Shown: piece after piece, positions 33,210 to 42,200 of the stretch
How the letters are laid out: every line of letters begins with the position of its first letter
Numbering within the stretch: the stretch's first letter is position 1
Source of the DNA: Streptomyces sp. NBC_00335
GTDB taxonomy: Bacteria; Actinomycetota; Actinomycetes; Streptomycetales; Streptomycetaceae
Reading direction: 5' to 3'
Length of the DNA: 64,000 nt
NCBI RefSeq assembly: GCF_036127095.1
Contig: NZ_CP108006.1
Coordinates: 1,116,001-1,180,000 of the forward strand
Notes under the pieces: generated by a model
The model's database searches: none
What the model was told of the DNA's origin: nothing
The model's input: the letters and a program-made list of their open reading frames with translations, nothing else
Program-made: the position numbers and the translations under genes

Positions 33210-34571
33210 TCAACGCGCCGCCGCGTTGCGGCGTTCGCGGCCCCGCAGGACGTCCAGGGCGAAGAACCTCGGGACCGCCCCGCCGAGCCCGTCGAGCCCG
33301 GTGAATCCGCGGCGGGCCATTTCGACGTCCGGTGAGGTGCCGCGCCCCTGCCAGTGGCGCAGGAAGAGCTTCGCGCACATCGGCGGCGGCGGGACCACGA
33401 GTTTGGGCCGGGTCTCCTCCGCGGCCCCGTCGGCCCGGACGACGAGAGCGGACCACTCGCCCCAGCGCCCGGAGTCCCGCATGCGTGCCAGGACCGTCGG
33501 CCGCCAGTCGACCGACTGCCACACCGGCCACACCCGCACCATGAGGAGCCGGATCCGGTCGGCGACGGGGAGCCCGGCCAGTTCCTGCTCCGTGAACCAG
33601 CGGGCCAGGGAGTCCGGCAGCGGCGACCGGCCGTCGAGCCCGAGCTTGGCCCGTGCGTACGTTTCGAGCGTCATGCCCCTGGCGCCGGCGAGCTCCTCCA
33701 GCAATCCGGTCAGCACCTCCTCGTGCAGCGCGGGGTACCCCTCGTCGAACAGCCGGGCGGCGTCCAGCACGTCGAGGTCCGACATCCACCGGCCGGGAGA
33801 GTGCTCCCGGCGGGTCCGCCGGACCAGGGACTGGGTCCGGCTGATGCCGGTGAAGGGCACCTCGGGCGCGACCGGACCGGGGGTCACGGCGCCCCGGCTC
33901 GCGATCGCGCGCAGCGCTGCCATCGCGTCGAGCCGTTTGAGGTCCCAGACGCCCGAGGCGATCATCTCCTCCAGGGTCCGCAAAGACTCGTGGTCATCCT
34001 CGTCCAGGGCCTGCTCGATGTCCTTCCAGCCGCGGTGGGTGAAGGGCAGCGCCGCGGCCGCCGCCACGATCCGGCGGCCGGCGTCGGGTGCGATCAGCTC
34101 GGTCTCGGCGCCCTCCTTGCAGCCGTAGCGGAGGTTCACCAGGGCCACGGTCTGCGCCGGGTACCCCATCTCGGCCGGGCCGTGCAGGACCCCCACCTCG
34201 TCGTCCCCGTCGATCTCGCCCGAGGCGTACATGGTGAAGACGGTGCCGAGGCCCCGCATGCCGCACGGGGCGAGCTCCGCGGCCCGCAGTGCGCCCATGC
34301 TCGCGGCGCCGATCACCTCCGCGCCCTCGGTGAGCACCTGGAGGATCTCCTTGTGGCCGACGGAGCGGCGCTCCCGGAAGTAGCCGTCGACGACCACGAC
34401 CACGTCTCCGGGGTGCCACTGCTCGGCGAGGAGGTCGCCCCGGCCCGCGGGCGGCCGTACGTCCGCCCCGGGGAGCACCGCGTGGACGTCGGCGGCCGAG
34501 ATCGTCGGCCCCGCGTAGACGATCACCCTGGGCCCGCTCACGCCGGCCCCCTTCACGCCGTGCCCCTTCAC
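33210..34571 (-). CDS. TfuA-like protein, 453 aa
   Basis: The N-terminal half is a TfuA domain: VIVYAGPTISAADVHAVLPG, then DVVVVVDGYFRERRSVGHKE, ASMGALRAAELAPCGMRGLG and FTMYASGEIDGDDEVGV. TfuA partners YcaO enzymes in replacing a backbone amide oxygen by sulfur, and is thought to help deliver sulfide. The C-terminal ~230 residues are a longer helical extension than usual. GTG 34571 is chosen: GGAGG lies seven bases upstream and it shares its G with the YcaO stop codon (TAGTG), giving translational coupling. An in-frame ATG at 34589 would start inside the ycaO-like gene. It is the last gene of a four-gene operon. Confidence 0.88.
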   Translation of the reverse strand: MKGHGVKGAGVSGPRVIVYAGPTISAADVHAVLPGADVRPPAGRGDLLAEQWHPGDVVVVVDGYFRERRSVGHKEILQVLTEGAEVIGAASMGALRAAELAPCGMRGLGTVFTMYASGEIDGDDEVGVLHGPAEMGYPAQTVALVNLRYGCKEGAETELIAPDAGRRIVAAAAALPFTHRGWKDIEQALDEDDHESLRTLEEMIASGVWDLKRLDAMAALRAIASRGAVTPGPVAPEVPFTGISRTQSLVRRTRREHSPGRWMSDLDVLDAARLFDEGYPALHEEVLTGLLEELAGARGMTLETYARAKLGLDGRSPLPDSLARWFTEQELAGLPVADRIRLLMVRVWPVWQSVDWRPTVLARMRDSGRWGEWSALVVRADGAAEETRPKLVVPPPPMCAKLFLRHWQGRGTSPDVEMARRGFTGLDGLGGAVPRFFALDVLRGRERRNAAAR

Positions 34572-35749
34572 TACAGCACCTCCGGGCATACGCGGCTCCC
34601 CGGAGCCACGACCTTGACGACCGGGACCCCGATCTCCTCGCGCGTCAGGTCGACGAGGAGGGGCGGATGGGAGAAGGCTTCGGCCGCCCGGCGCACCACG
34701 TGGGCGAGGGCGCCGGCCAGACTGTCGTGCGGGACGGGATCGTCCACGAGGCCCCTGAGATCGGCGGCCGCCGGGCCGGAGCGCGCGCTCCGCAGCCGGC
34801 CGGCGTCCACCTGCCCGAAGTCCTCGCGAAGGTCGTCGCGGGCCCCCGAGATGTACGCGAGCCTGGCCTGCGCCGCTTCGGAGACGGCTCGGGTGAGGGC
34901 GATCTCCGGGCTGAGGTGGCAGCCGAAGCCGAACATCAACGCCGGGTACTCCTCGCTCGCGACCCAGGCCAGGAAGCACGGCAGGCCGGTGGGCGACGGG
35001 ACGAGGCGGACCTCCAGGGTGACGTCGGCCCGTTCGATCAGCGTGCACAGCTCGTCGGCCACCGGCGACCCGAGGGAGCGCGGGTCCACGCGTACGCCCA
35101 TCTCCCCGCCCCCGGTGACCGCGGCCGTCATCGCGTCGCGCTCGATGACCTCGCAGAGCGCGTGCAGAGCGGCTTCGATCCGGGTGTTCCCGCCGGCCAG
35201 GCCGTTGGTCGACTCGAAGAACACCGGCGGGTTCCAGTCGGTGTGCTCCTCCAGCGTCAGCCGGACGACGTTCACGGGGACGAGGGTGCGCGCTCCGTCG
35301 ACCAGGGATCTGGCCGCCACCCAGTCCAGCGGCAGCCCCTCGTGCAGCAGGCTCGGCGCGGAGGGCGCCAACGCGGATACCTCGTACCCCAGTTGCGTAC
35401 GGAGCGTGCGGGGGGTCGCGGTCAGTGAGGGCGGGGCCGGCTGTTCCACGTGCCAGGTCTCCACCGACTCCATCACGGCCGAGAGCCTGGCCAGTTCGGG
35501 GGTCATCCCCTTGCCCTGGGAGACGGCCAGCGTCCTGGAGAGCGGCCGGATCGCCTGGAAGGTCGGGATGCCGATGGAGTCGAGCCGGGTGATGTCGGCG
35601 ACCCGGGTGACGCCCACCTTGGCCGCGGCGCGGGTCGCCATCTCCCATGTGGCTTTGGGTGGTTGGGCCCTGTCCGTGCCCGGGAGCCGGTGTACGGAGC
35701 GGTCCGCCGGTGTGGCGAGCCAGGCCAGGGGTGCATCGTCGGTCTGCAC
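34571..35749 (-). CDS. YcaO-family enzyme, 392 aa
   Basis: This is an ATP-dependent YcaO cyclodehydratase/thioamidase fold. ATP-site features are GKGMTPELARLSAVMESVET, ALHALCEVIERDA and the later SPEIALTRAVSEAAQARLAY. The protein ends VCPEVL and lacks the C-terminal PxPxP of azoline-forming YcaOs, which fits thioamide formation or another partner-dependent reaction. With TfuA directly downstream, backbone thioamidation of a peptide is the leading hypothesis. No E1-like or ocin-ThiF partner is present. GTG 35749 has AGGAG upstream. It follows the ABC permease gene by 19 bp. Confidence 0.9.
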   Translation of the reverse strand: MQTDDAPLAWLATPADRSVHRLPGTDRAQPPKATWEMATRAAAKVGVTRVADITRLDSIGIPTFQAIRPLSRTLAVSQGKGMTPELARLSAVMESVETWHVEQPAPPSLTATPRTLRTQLGYEVSALAPSAPSLLHEGLPLDWVAARSLVDGARTLVPVNVVRLTLEEHTDWNPPVFFESTNGLAGGNTRIEAALHALCEVIERDAMTAAVTGGGEMGVRVDPRSLGSPVADELCTLIERADVTLEVRLVPSPTGLPCFLAWVASEEYPALMFGFGCHLSPEIALTRAVSEAAQARLAYISGARDDLREDFGQVDAGRLRSARSGPAAADLRGLVDDPVPHDSLAGALAHVVRRAAEAFSHPPLLVDLTREEIGVPVVKVVAPGSRVCPEVL

Positions 35750-35768
35750 GGTGGGGAGCTCCTGCGGG

Positions 35769-36578
35769 TCAGAGGTTCCGGGTGCGCCGCAACAGCGCCC
35801 GGCCGGCGACGAAGTTGGCGACGATCGCGACGACGGCGAGCACCACCAGGGAGGGCCAGGCCTTGCCCAGGCCGAAGATCGCGGCGTCGCGCATCCCGGT
35901 GACGGCGTACGACACCGGGTTCACCGTCGAGATCCACCGGAGCACGGTGGGGAGTTGCTGCGAGGTGGACAGCGAGGGAGCGGCGAAGACGAGGACGGGC
36001 ACCGACACGCTGGTGAGCACCATGAAGGTGCGGTAGTCGCTGATGAGGACGGCCGCCGCGAGGTACAGCCCGTTGAACGCCACCGACGAGAGCACCAGTG
36101 CCAGCAGCAGCCAGATCCAGTGGGACGCGTGGAAGGGGTAGTCGAAGATGACCGCGGCGACGGCCAGGGCCAGCAGGCTCTGGGCCAGCACGAGCGAGAC
36201 CCCGGCCAGCAGCTTGCCGGCCAGGAAGCGCGACCGGCGCAGCGGCCAGCTCCAGAGCTGGGTGGACACCCCGCTCATCTCCTCCTGGAACATGGCCATG
36301 CCCGTCGTCCCGGAGGCGCTGACCACCGACATGGCCAGCACCATGGGGAGCAGGAAGACCGCGAAGGGGAGGGTTTCGCCGCGGTAGGTGATGTTCCCGA
36401 CGACGTTGCCGAGCGAGGTGTTCACGAGGAGCAGGTACACGAGCATCGGGGTCAGGCCGAGGATGAGGTTGACCCTGTTGCGGGCGAGGAGCGCGTACTC
36501 GCGGTAGAACACGGCGGTGAAGTCCGCCGGTTTGCCCGACGCGACCGGTGCGGTGGTCTTGAATCCCAGGTCGGCCAC
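35769..36578 (-). CDS. ABC-2 type transporter permease, 269 aa
   Basis: Six hydrophobic helices follow a cytoplasmic N-terminus (YREYALLARNRVNLILGLTP). MAMFQEEMSGVSTQLWSWPL is the conserved cytoplasmic region of DrrB-like ABC-2 permeases, and RFLAGKLLAGVSLVLAQSLL opens a later helix. With the ATPase encoded immediately upstream it forms an exporter, likely for the cluster product or for self-protection. GTG 36578 starts four bases after the ATPase stop codon. Confidence 0.9.
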   Translation of the reverse strand: MADLGFKTTAPVASGKPADFTAVFYREYALLARNRVNLILGLTPMLVYLLLVNTSLGNVVGNITYRGETLPFAVFLLPMVLAMSVVSASGTTGMAMFQEEMSGVSTQLWSWPLRRSRFLAGKLLAGVSLVLAQSLLALAVAAVIFDYPFHASHWIWLLLALVLSSVAFNGLYLAAAVLISDYRTFMVLTSVSVPVLVFAAPSLSTSQQLPTVLRWISTVNPVSYAVTGMRDAAIFGLGKAWPSLVVLAVVAIVANFVAGRALLRRTRNL

Positions 36579-36582
36579 GGTC

Positions 36583-37524
36583 TCAGCCCTCGTTCCCGGT
36601 CATGCGCAGGAAGACCTGCTCCAGCGAGTCGGTGACGGTGGAGATTCCGGAGATGGCGACCCCGGCGTCGTGGCAGTGCCGGGACAGCTGCGGCAGCACG
36701 TCCCGGACCTGCGCGTTCTCGATGCGCACTTCCGCGTCCTGGGCCGTCGCGGTCAGTCCGGCGGTGGCCGCCCACTCCTTGACGACCTTGGCGGCGACCG
36801 CGTCGTCGACGCTGACCAGCAGGTGGGCTCCGCCGAACTCCCTGACCAGCTCGCTCGGTTCGGCGAAGCGGACCACCTTGCCCTGGTTGATGACCAGGAC
36901 CCGCTGGGCGTTGCGCTCCAGCTCCTGGATGATGTGGCTGGTCCAGATCACGGTCATGCCGTACTCCTCGCGGAGCCACCGCACGAAGCGCTCGATCTGG
37001 TGCCGGCCGGCCACGTCCAGTCCGGCCGAGGGCTCGTCGAGGATGAGGAGTTCGGGGATGGTCAGCAGGGCCCGGACGAGTTGCAGCCGCTGACGCTGTC
37101 CGCCGGACAGCTGGAAGACGAGCCGGGACAGGTGGTCCCCCAGGCCGAGGTACTCGGCCACCTCCATCGCCCAGGGGCGGGTGGTGCGCCAGGACAGGCC
37201 CTTGAAGCGGGTGGCGATCAGCAGGTTGTCCAGGGCCGAGAGCATCTCGTCGTAGGGGGCGGACTGGTGCATCGCGCCGATGCCGGTCTTGGCGGCGACC
37301 GGGTCGCGGGCCGGGTCCACGCCGAACACCCGGATCCGCCCGGTGGTGGGAGGGGTGACGCCGCAGATCATCTTCATCAGGGTGGTCTTTCCGGCACCGT
37401 TGGGTCCCAGCAGCCCGATGGTCTCGCCTTTGGCGATGTCGAATGAAATACGGTCGACTGCCGGCGTTTCTTTCCCGCGGTAACGCTTGGTCAGTTCCTC
37501 GGCGTTCACCACACCATTCGCCAC
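36583..37524 (-). CDS. ABC transporter ATP-binding protein, DrrA-like, 313 aa
   Basis: Walker A is GPNGAGKTT, the Q loop MHQSAPYDEM, the signature LSGGQRQRL, Walker B ELLILDEPSAGLD and the switch region WTSHIIQE. The C-terminal ~90 residues match the regulatory tail of drug-exporting ATPases (DrrA family). It pairs with the ABC-2 permease encoded just downstream. GTG 37524 has GGAGGG upstream. The 181-bp gap to the divergent ATP-grasp gene contains the promoters of both cluster arms. Confidence 0.92.
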   Translation of the reverse strand: MANGVVNAEELTKRYRGKETPAVDRISFDIAKGETIGLLGPNGAGKTTLMKMICGVTPPTTGRIRVFGVDPARDPVAAKTGIGAMHQSAPYDEMLSALDNLLIATRFKGLSWRTTRPWAMEVAEYLGLGDHLSRLVFQLSGGQRQRLQLVRALLTIPELLILDEPSAGLDVAGRHQIERFVRWLREEYGMTVIWTSHIIQELERNAQRVLVINQGKVVRFAEPSELVREFGGAHLLVSVDDAVAAKVVKEWAATAGLTATAQDAEVRIENAQVRDVLPQLSRHCHDAGVAISGISTVTDSLEQVFLRMTGNEG

Positions 37525-37705
37525 GGTCCGCCCTCCACAATGTGATCGATGTTCCGCTTGGTGTTTCTCCTGGATTTCCGATCGGGTTGCTGCGGCTGGA
37601 CGTTACGCCCGCGGGACGGCGCGGAAGCGGCCGCTGCCCAAGCTGCCTGACAACTGCCTCCGTTCTGCCGCCTGCCGCCCGGCCCCGTTGGCTAGCATTC
37701 GCAGC

Positions 37706-38689
37706 ATGAGCCGTTCAGGACTGGCGGAAGACCACGACGGCCAATCCGTTGTGGTTCTGGTGAATTGCGCGGGCGGCCGTGAATTGGAGCTCGTTCGCGA
37801 TGCTTTGACGGGGCCTCTGGAAACTCCGGCGATACTGATCCGGCAGGACGAACTCATGTCGACGCCCCTGGCTCTGGACGTGGACACCGGTCTGCTGGAC
37901 GTCTCCGGGCGCCGGGTCAGGCCGGCCGTGGTCTGGGTGCGGCACGGTTCGGCCTGCGCGCTGCTGGCGCAGTCGAGGCCGGTGGGATCGATGCCCCCGC
38001 TGCGGGCGGAGTCCTGGTCCGGGTTCCTCCGGCAGGTGTCGGCCGCGGCGGGCGCCGCTCTGCCCGGCGGCACGGTCGTCGGTCCGGGCCAGCTGGTGGA
38101 GGCGCGCGGGCTGGGCGTGCGGACGCCCCGTACGGTCGTCACCAATGACGTGGCGGCGGGTGCGCGCACGGTGGGGGCGCCGGTCCTCGTGGTCAAGACT
38201 CCGGACTTCCGGCTGTTCGAGCCGGACCGGCTGGGCTGGAAGGCCTGTCTGCCCGCGGTCGTGGGCCGGGAGGCGGTGGAACAGGGCTCCGGACCGGCCC
38301 CGGTCGCCGCGGGAGAGCGCCCGGTCGTGGTCCAGGAGTACGTGGAACACGCGCGTGAGCTGCGCGTCTATCACCTCGACGGCGGGATCTGCGCCTTCGA
38401 GGTCCGCAAACCCGATCCGTCGAGCCCGATGACGGACCCCGACAGCGTCACCGTGACGCGCGTCGACTGCCCGCCCCCCGCGGCCGAGGCCGTACGCACC
38501 CTGGCCGCCGCGTGGAACCTGCGCTACGGGGCGTTCGACCTGCTCGTGTCCGACACCGGGGAGCCGGTGTTCCTGGAGGCCAACCCGGACGGGGACTGGC
38601 TCTGGTTCGAACGCAAGGCGCGCTGGCACGGCGTCTCGTTCATGGCCGCCGTCATGGTCCGTGAGTTGTTCGTACGCAGTACGTCGTGA
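37706..38689 (+). CDS. ATP-grasp peptide ligase, graspetide (MvdC/MvdD) type, 327 aa
   Basis: The C-terminal ATP-grasp core carries QEYVEHARELRVYHLDG and YGAFDLLVSDTGEPVFLEAN followed by PDGDWLWFE. The latter is the signature of graspetide ligases, which join Asp/Glu side chains to Ser/Thr or Lys side chains as esters or amides. The N-terminal ~110 residues would hold the leader-binding region. It opens the plus-strand arm of the cluster. No ribosome site precedes ATG 37706, but a TAGCAT -10-like hexamer ends nine bases before it, suggesting a leaderless message. The substrate is presumably a peptide of this cluster. Confidence 0.85.
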   Translation: MSRSGLAEDHDGQSVVVLVNCAGGRELELVRDALTGPLETPAILIRQDELMSTPLALDVDTGLLDVSGRRVRPAVVWVRHGSACALLAQSRPVGSMPPLRAESWSGFLRQVSAAAGAALPGGTVVGPGQLVEARGLGVRTPRTVVTNDVAAGARTVGAPVLVVKTPDFRLFEPDRLGWKACLPAVVGREAVEQGSGPAPVAAGERPVVVQEYVEHARELRVYHLDGGICAFEVRKPDPSSPMTDPDSVTVTRVDCPPPAAEAVRTLAAAWNLRYGAFDLLVSDTGEPVFLEANPDGDWLWFERKARWHGVSFMAAVMVRELFVRSTS

Positions 38690-38752
38690 GGAGTGCGTCG
38701 TGGGGAGTGCGCCGCGAAGAGAGTGTCCTGAGAAGCCCGTCGTGAGGAACCC
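38682..38752 (+). repeat. Degenerate 14-bp repeats between ATP-grasp and LuxR-leader genes
   Basis: CGTCGTGAGGAGTG (38682) is followed directly by CGTCGTGGGGAGTG (38696), then a degenerate copy (38710) and CGTCGTGAGGAACC (38739). The copies fill the gap between two genes and include GAGGA-type ribosome-site sequences. They may be relics of duplication. Confidence 0.5.
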
Positions 38753-38758
38753 GCGCCG

Positions 38759-39208
38759 GTGACGGCCTTACGGGGTGGCGAGATCTCCAGCCGGGGCCTG
38801 GTGCTCGTGGCCCTGGTGGCGCGGGGTCATACGACCGACCGCGTGGCCCGGGCGCTGCGCCTGAGCAGGCACACGGTGGGCGAGGAGATCAGTGTCCTGC
38901 TCGACCGGTTCAACTGCAGGAACAGGGCGGAGCTGGTGGCCTACTGCTACGTCCACCGGCTCCTGCCGATCGATGTGTGGCCGCCGCCGTGCGGCCCCGT
39001 GAAAGGGGTGGGTGACGTGTTCGATCCTCTGACCGCTCTGCGTGAGGCCGGACTTCCGGTCGACCAGTTGAGCGCCGCTCAGCGCGAGGTGCTGGCAGGC
39101 CTGACCGAGGAGGAGACCTCGGTCGTCGTGGCGGTCCAACTGCGGCTGGTCGAGGCGGATTCCGGCGCGGATGCCGAGGTGTGGGCGCACGACCTGAAGC
39201 TGCTCTGA
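38759..39208 (+). CDS. LuxR-type HTH fused to a RiPP-leader-like domain, 149 aa
   Basis: Residues about 5-75 are a LuxR-type HTH (GLVLVALVARGHTTDRVARA, LRLSRHTVGEEISVLLDRF) without a receiver or sensor domain. Residues 87-149 are a leader-like segment (FDPLTALREAGLPVDQLSAA, then LTEEETSVVVAVQLRL). It aligns gaplessly with residues 3-45 of the candidate precursor at 50320-50586, with 17 identities in 43 positions. Unlike that precursor it ends at AHDLKLL with no Cys-containing tail. An in-frame GTG at 39017, preceded by AAAGGGG, could release the leader part as a separate 63-residue peptide. Start GTG 38759; GAGGAA lies about nine bases upstream. The next gene begins six bases after the stop. 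Confidence 0.75.
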   Translation: MTALRGGEISSRGLVLVALVARGHTTDRVARALRLSRHTVGEEISVLLDRFNCRNRAELVAYCYVHRLLPIDVWPPPCGPVKGVGDVFDPLTALREAGLPVDQLSAAQREVLAGLTEEETSVVVAVQLRLVEADSGADAEVWAHDLKLL

Positions 39209-39214
39209 GCGCGC

Positions 39215-42200
39215 ATGAGCCGAAGACTGGTGGTCGTGCTCTTCCTCGATCTGGTCGGCTGGACCCGGCTGGCCGAGCGCGTGGACCCGGAGCCGCTGCA
39301 ACGGCTGCTCGACGAGTACTACGAGATCTGCTCGGCCGCGGTGGAGGAACACGGAGGCGTCGTCGAGAAGTTCATCGGCGACGCCGTCATGGCGGTCTTC
39401 GGGGCCGACACCTCGCAGGAGGACGACGCACCGCGGGCGCTGCGCGCGGCCACGCGGATCCGCGCCGAGGTCGCCGGCCTGCGCACGCCGGCCGCCGACG
39501 CGGCTCCGGTCGAGGTCCATTGCGGGATCGCGGCCGGCGAGGCGCTGGTGACGCGTTCGGCCCGGGCCGGCATCCGGGTCGTCGGCGACGTGGTCAACCT
39601 CGCCGCGCGCCTCCAGTCCCTGGCGGTCGCCGGGGAGATCATCGTCAACGAGACCGTGGCGCACCTGGCCCGTCCGCACTACACCATGGTCCCGGTGCCG
39701 CCGGTGGCACTGAAGGGCAAGGCCGAGCCGGTGCCCGTCCTGGTGGTCACCGGTGAGGCCGCCACCGACGGCGCCGACACCGACGAGGGGTCCCTCATGG
39801 TGGACCGCGGCGCGGAACGCCACCGGCTCCGCCGGATCTACCACCGGGTGGCCCGGGAGCGGCGCGCGGAGCTGGTGACCGTGATCGGACCGCCGGGCAT
39901 CGGCAAGACCCGGATGGTCCGGGAGGCCGTGGACGATCTCGTCGCGGCCGGCGCCAGGCCCGTCGCGGTGTTCGGCACCTGTCAGTCCTACGGAACGGAC
40001 GGGAACTACGGGGCGCTCGTCGAAATGCTGGACGCACTGACCCGGCGGGCGCCGTCCTGTGCGGAGTTGGTGCGCACGGACGAGCGGATCGCCGGCGTCC
40101 TCGCGGCCCTGCGCGACGCCTCGCTCCCCCGGAGGGCCGGTACGGTCCCGGGCCCGGGCGTGGAGGAGGTGTCCTGGGCGACCCGCGAGCTGCTCGGCGC
40201 GGCGGCCGGCGGCCCGCTCGTCGTGGTGTGGGACAACCTCGCGTGGGCCGGGCAGTCGCTCCTGCGGCTCATCGGCGAGCTCATGGACGGTCTGCGGGAC
40301 CTCCCGCTCCTGATGGTCTGCGTGTCCCGGCCGGAGCTCACGGGGCGGGAAGGGCCCTGGTCCCGGGAGGGATCCGGGGCGCGGGAAACCTCCGGGGCGC
40401 GGGAACCCTCCGGGTCGCAGAGCCCCGGCGCGCAGGAGAGCCCCGGCCCGCGGGAGCCGGACGTGATCGAGGTCGGGGCGCTGGTCCCGGCCGACAGCGC
40501 GCGGCTGGCGTTCTCGCTGGCCGGGCGCGGGAGCGGCGACGAGGTGGAGCTGCACGGGCTGGACCTGGCCGAACAGGTCGACCGGGTCGCGCTGTACAGC
40601 GCGGGCAATCCGCTGTACATCCGGCTGCTGATGGACTGGCTGAGGAACGGCCGGACCGTCGACGAGGTGCCGCCGAGCATCACGGCCATGGTGGGGGCGA
40701 TGATCGACCGGCTGCCCGCACCGGGCCGGCGGCTGCTCGGCGCGGCTTCGGTCATCGGCCCCTCGTTCACCCTGGAGCAGCTCGCGCTGCTGGGCGAGCC
40801 GGCGCCCGCGGCGGCCCTCGCGGAGCTCGCCGGGCAGCGGCTGTTCCACGCCACGGCGGAGGAGGGCGGCTACCGCTTCGTCCAGCAGCCGGTGCACGAA
40901 GTGGCGTACGGCAGGCTGGAGAAGGAGCAGCGCGTCTCCTGGCACCGCAGGCTCGCCGAGCACGGTTTCAGTCCCGGCTTCCACCTCGAAGCCGCCACCC
41001 GGCTCCTCGGAGGGCTGCGCCCGGACGATGCGGAGCTGCCGGAGCTGGCCCGGCAGGCGGCCGGGGCCCTGCTGGGCGAGGGCACCGTGGCGCTGCGGCA
41101 GCGCGATGTGCCGACGGCGATCGGACTGCTCGGGCGGGCGCTCGTACTGGCGCGGGGCGGGCCGGACCGGTGCCGGTCGGTCGCGGCCGTCCGGCTCAGC
41201 GACGCCCTCATGCTCTCCGGGGACACCCGGGGTGCGCTGGAGGTGGTGGAAGAGGGGGCGTGGCGCGATCCGTCGGGTCCCGCCCTGGTACGGGTGCAGC
41301 GGCAGCTGCTGGCCGCCCGGCTCGGCAAGGTCACCGCGGCCGACGTGGCGGGACTGCGGACCGCGCTCGACGGCGAGGAGCCCGACCTGTCCGCCCGGTG
41401 CCGCTTCGAGCAGCTGCGGATGCTGGTCCACCTGGACCACGGCCGGTTCGGGGCCGCCGAGGAAGCGGCGTGCGCCGCGCTCGACCACGCCCGGGAGGCC
41501 GGGGACGCGTACGAGGAGGACCGCCTGCTGGTCGCCCTGTGCGAGATCCGCCAGTGGTCGCCGAGCCCGATGGAGCAGAAGCTCGCGGGCTGTGCGGAGC
41601 TCCTGGAGCGGTTCGCCGCCGACCGGTTCCTCGCCCTGCCCGCGCTGGCCGCCCGCGCACGCTGCCTGGCGCTGACCGGGGACCGCAGCGGTGCGCGTTC
41701 GGCGCTGACCGAGGCCGAGTCCGTCGTCGTACAGCTCCGGCTGACCATGGGACGGGTCCTGGTCGATCAAGTGGCCGCGCTGGCCGCCTCGCTGGACGGT
41801 GAGCACGCGGAGGCCGAGCGGCGCTTCGGCCGCGCTGCGGACGCCCTCGAACTGGCCGGCTACGTACCGGTCGCCCTGACCATGCGGGTCCAGGCGGCAC
41901 GCGAGTGCGCCCGCCGGGACAGGACGGACGAGGCGGCCCGCCGGATCGCCGAACTGCTGGCACGGCGCGCGGAGATGGACGTCCGGGGGCGGATCCTGTG
42001 CCTGTCGGCCGCCGTACTGGGCGCCGCGGCGCAGGGCCGCGCCGAGCCGGTGCGCGCCGAGGTGCTGCGGCTGCTCCGGGACATCGACGACCCGTGTCTG
42101 CGGGGCGAGGTCTGCTTCGATCTGGCCCGGGCCCACCGGTGTCTGGGCGAGGGGGCCGAGGCCCGGGCCATGGCCGGGCTGGCCGTCGACAGCTACGCGG

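Noticed and set aside
37525..37705. Possible SARP repeats between ABC ATPase and ATP-grasp genes
   Set aside because: TTCC/TTTC-like elements occur but the spacing is 13 and 11 bp, and the match to the heptamers at 50809 is poor.
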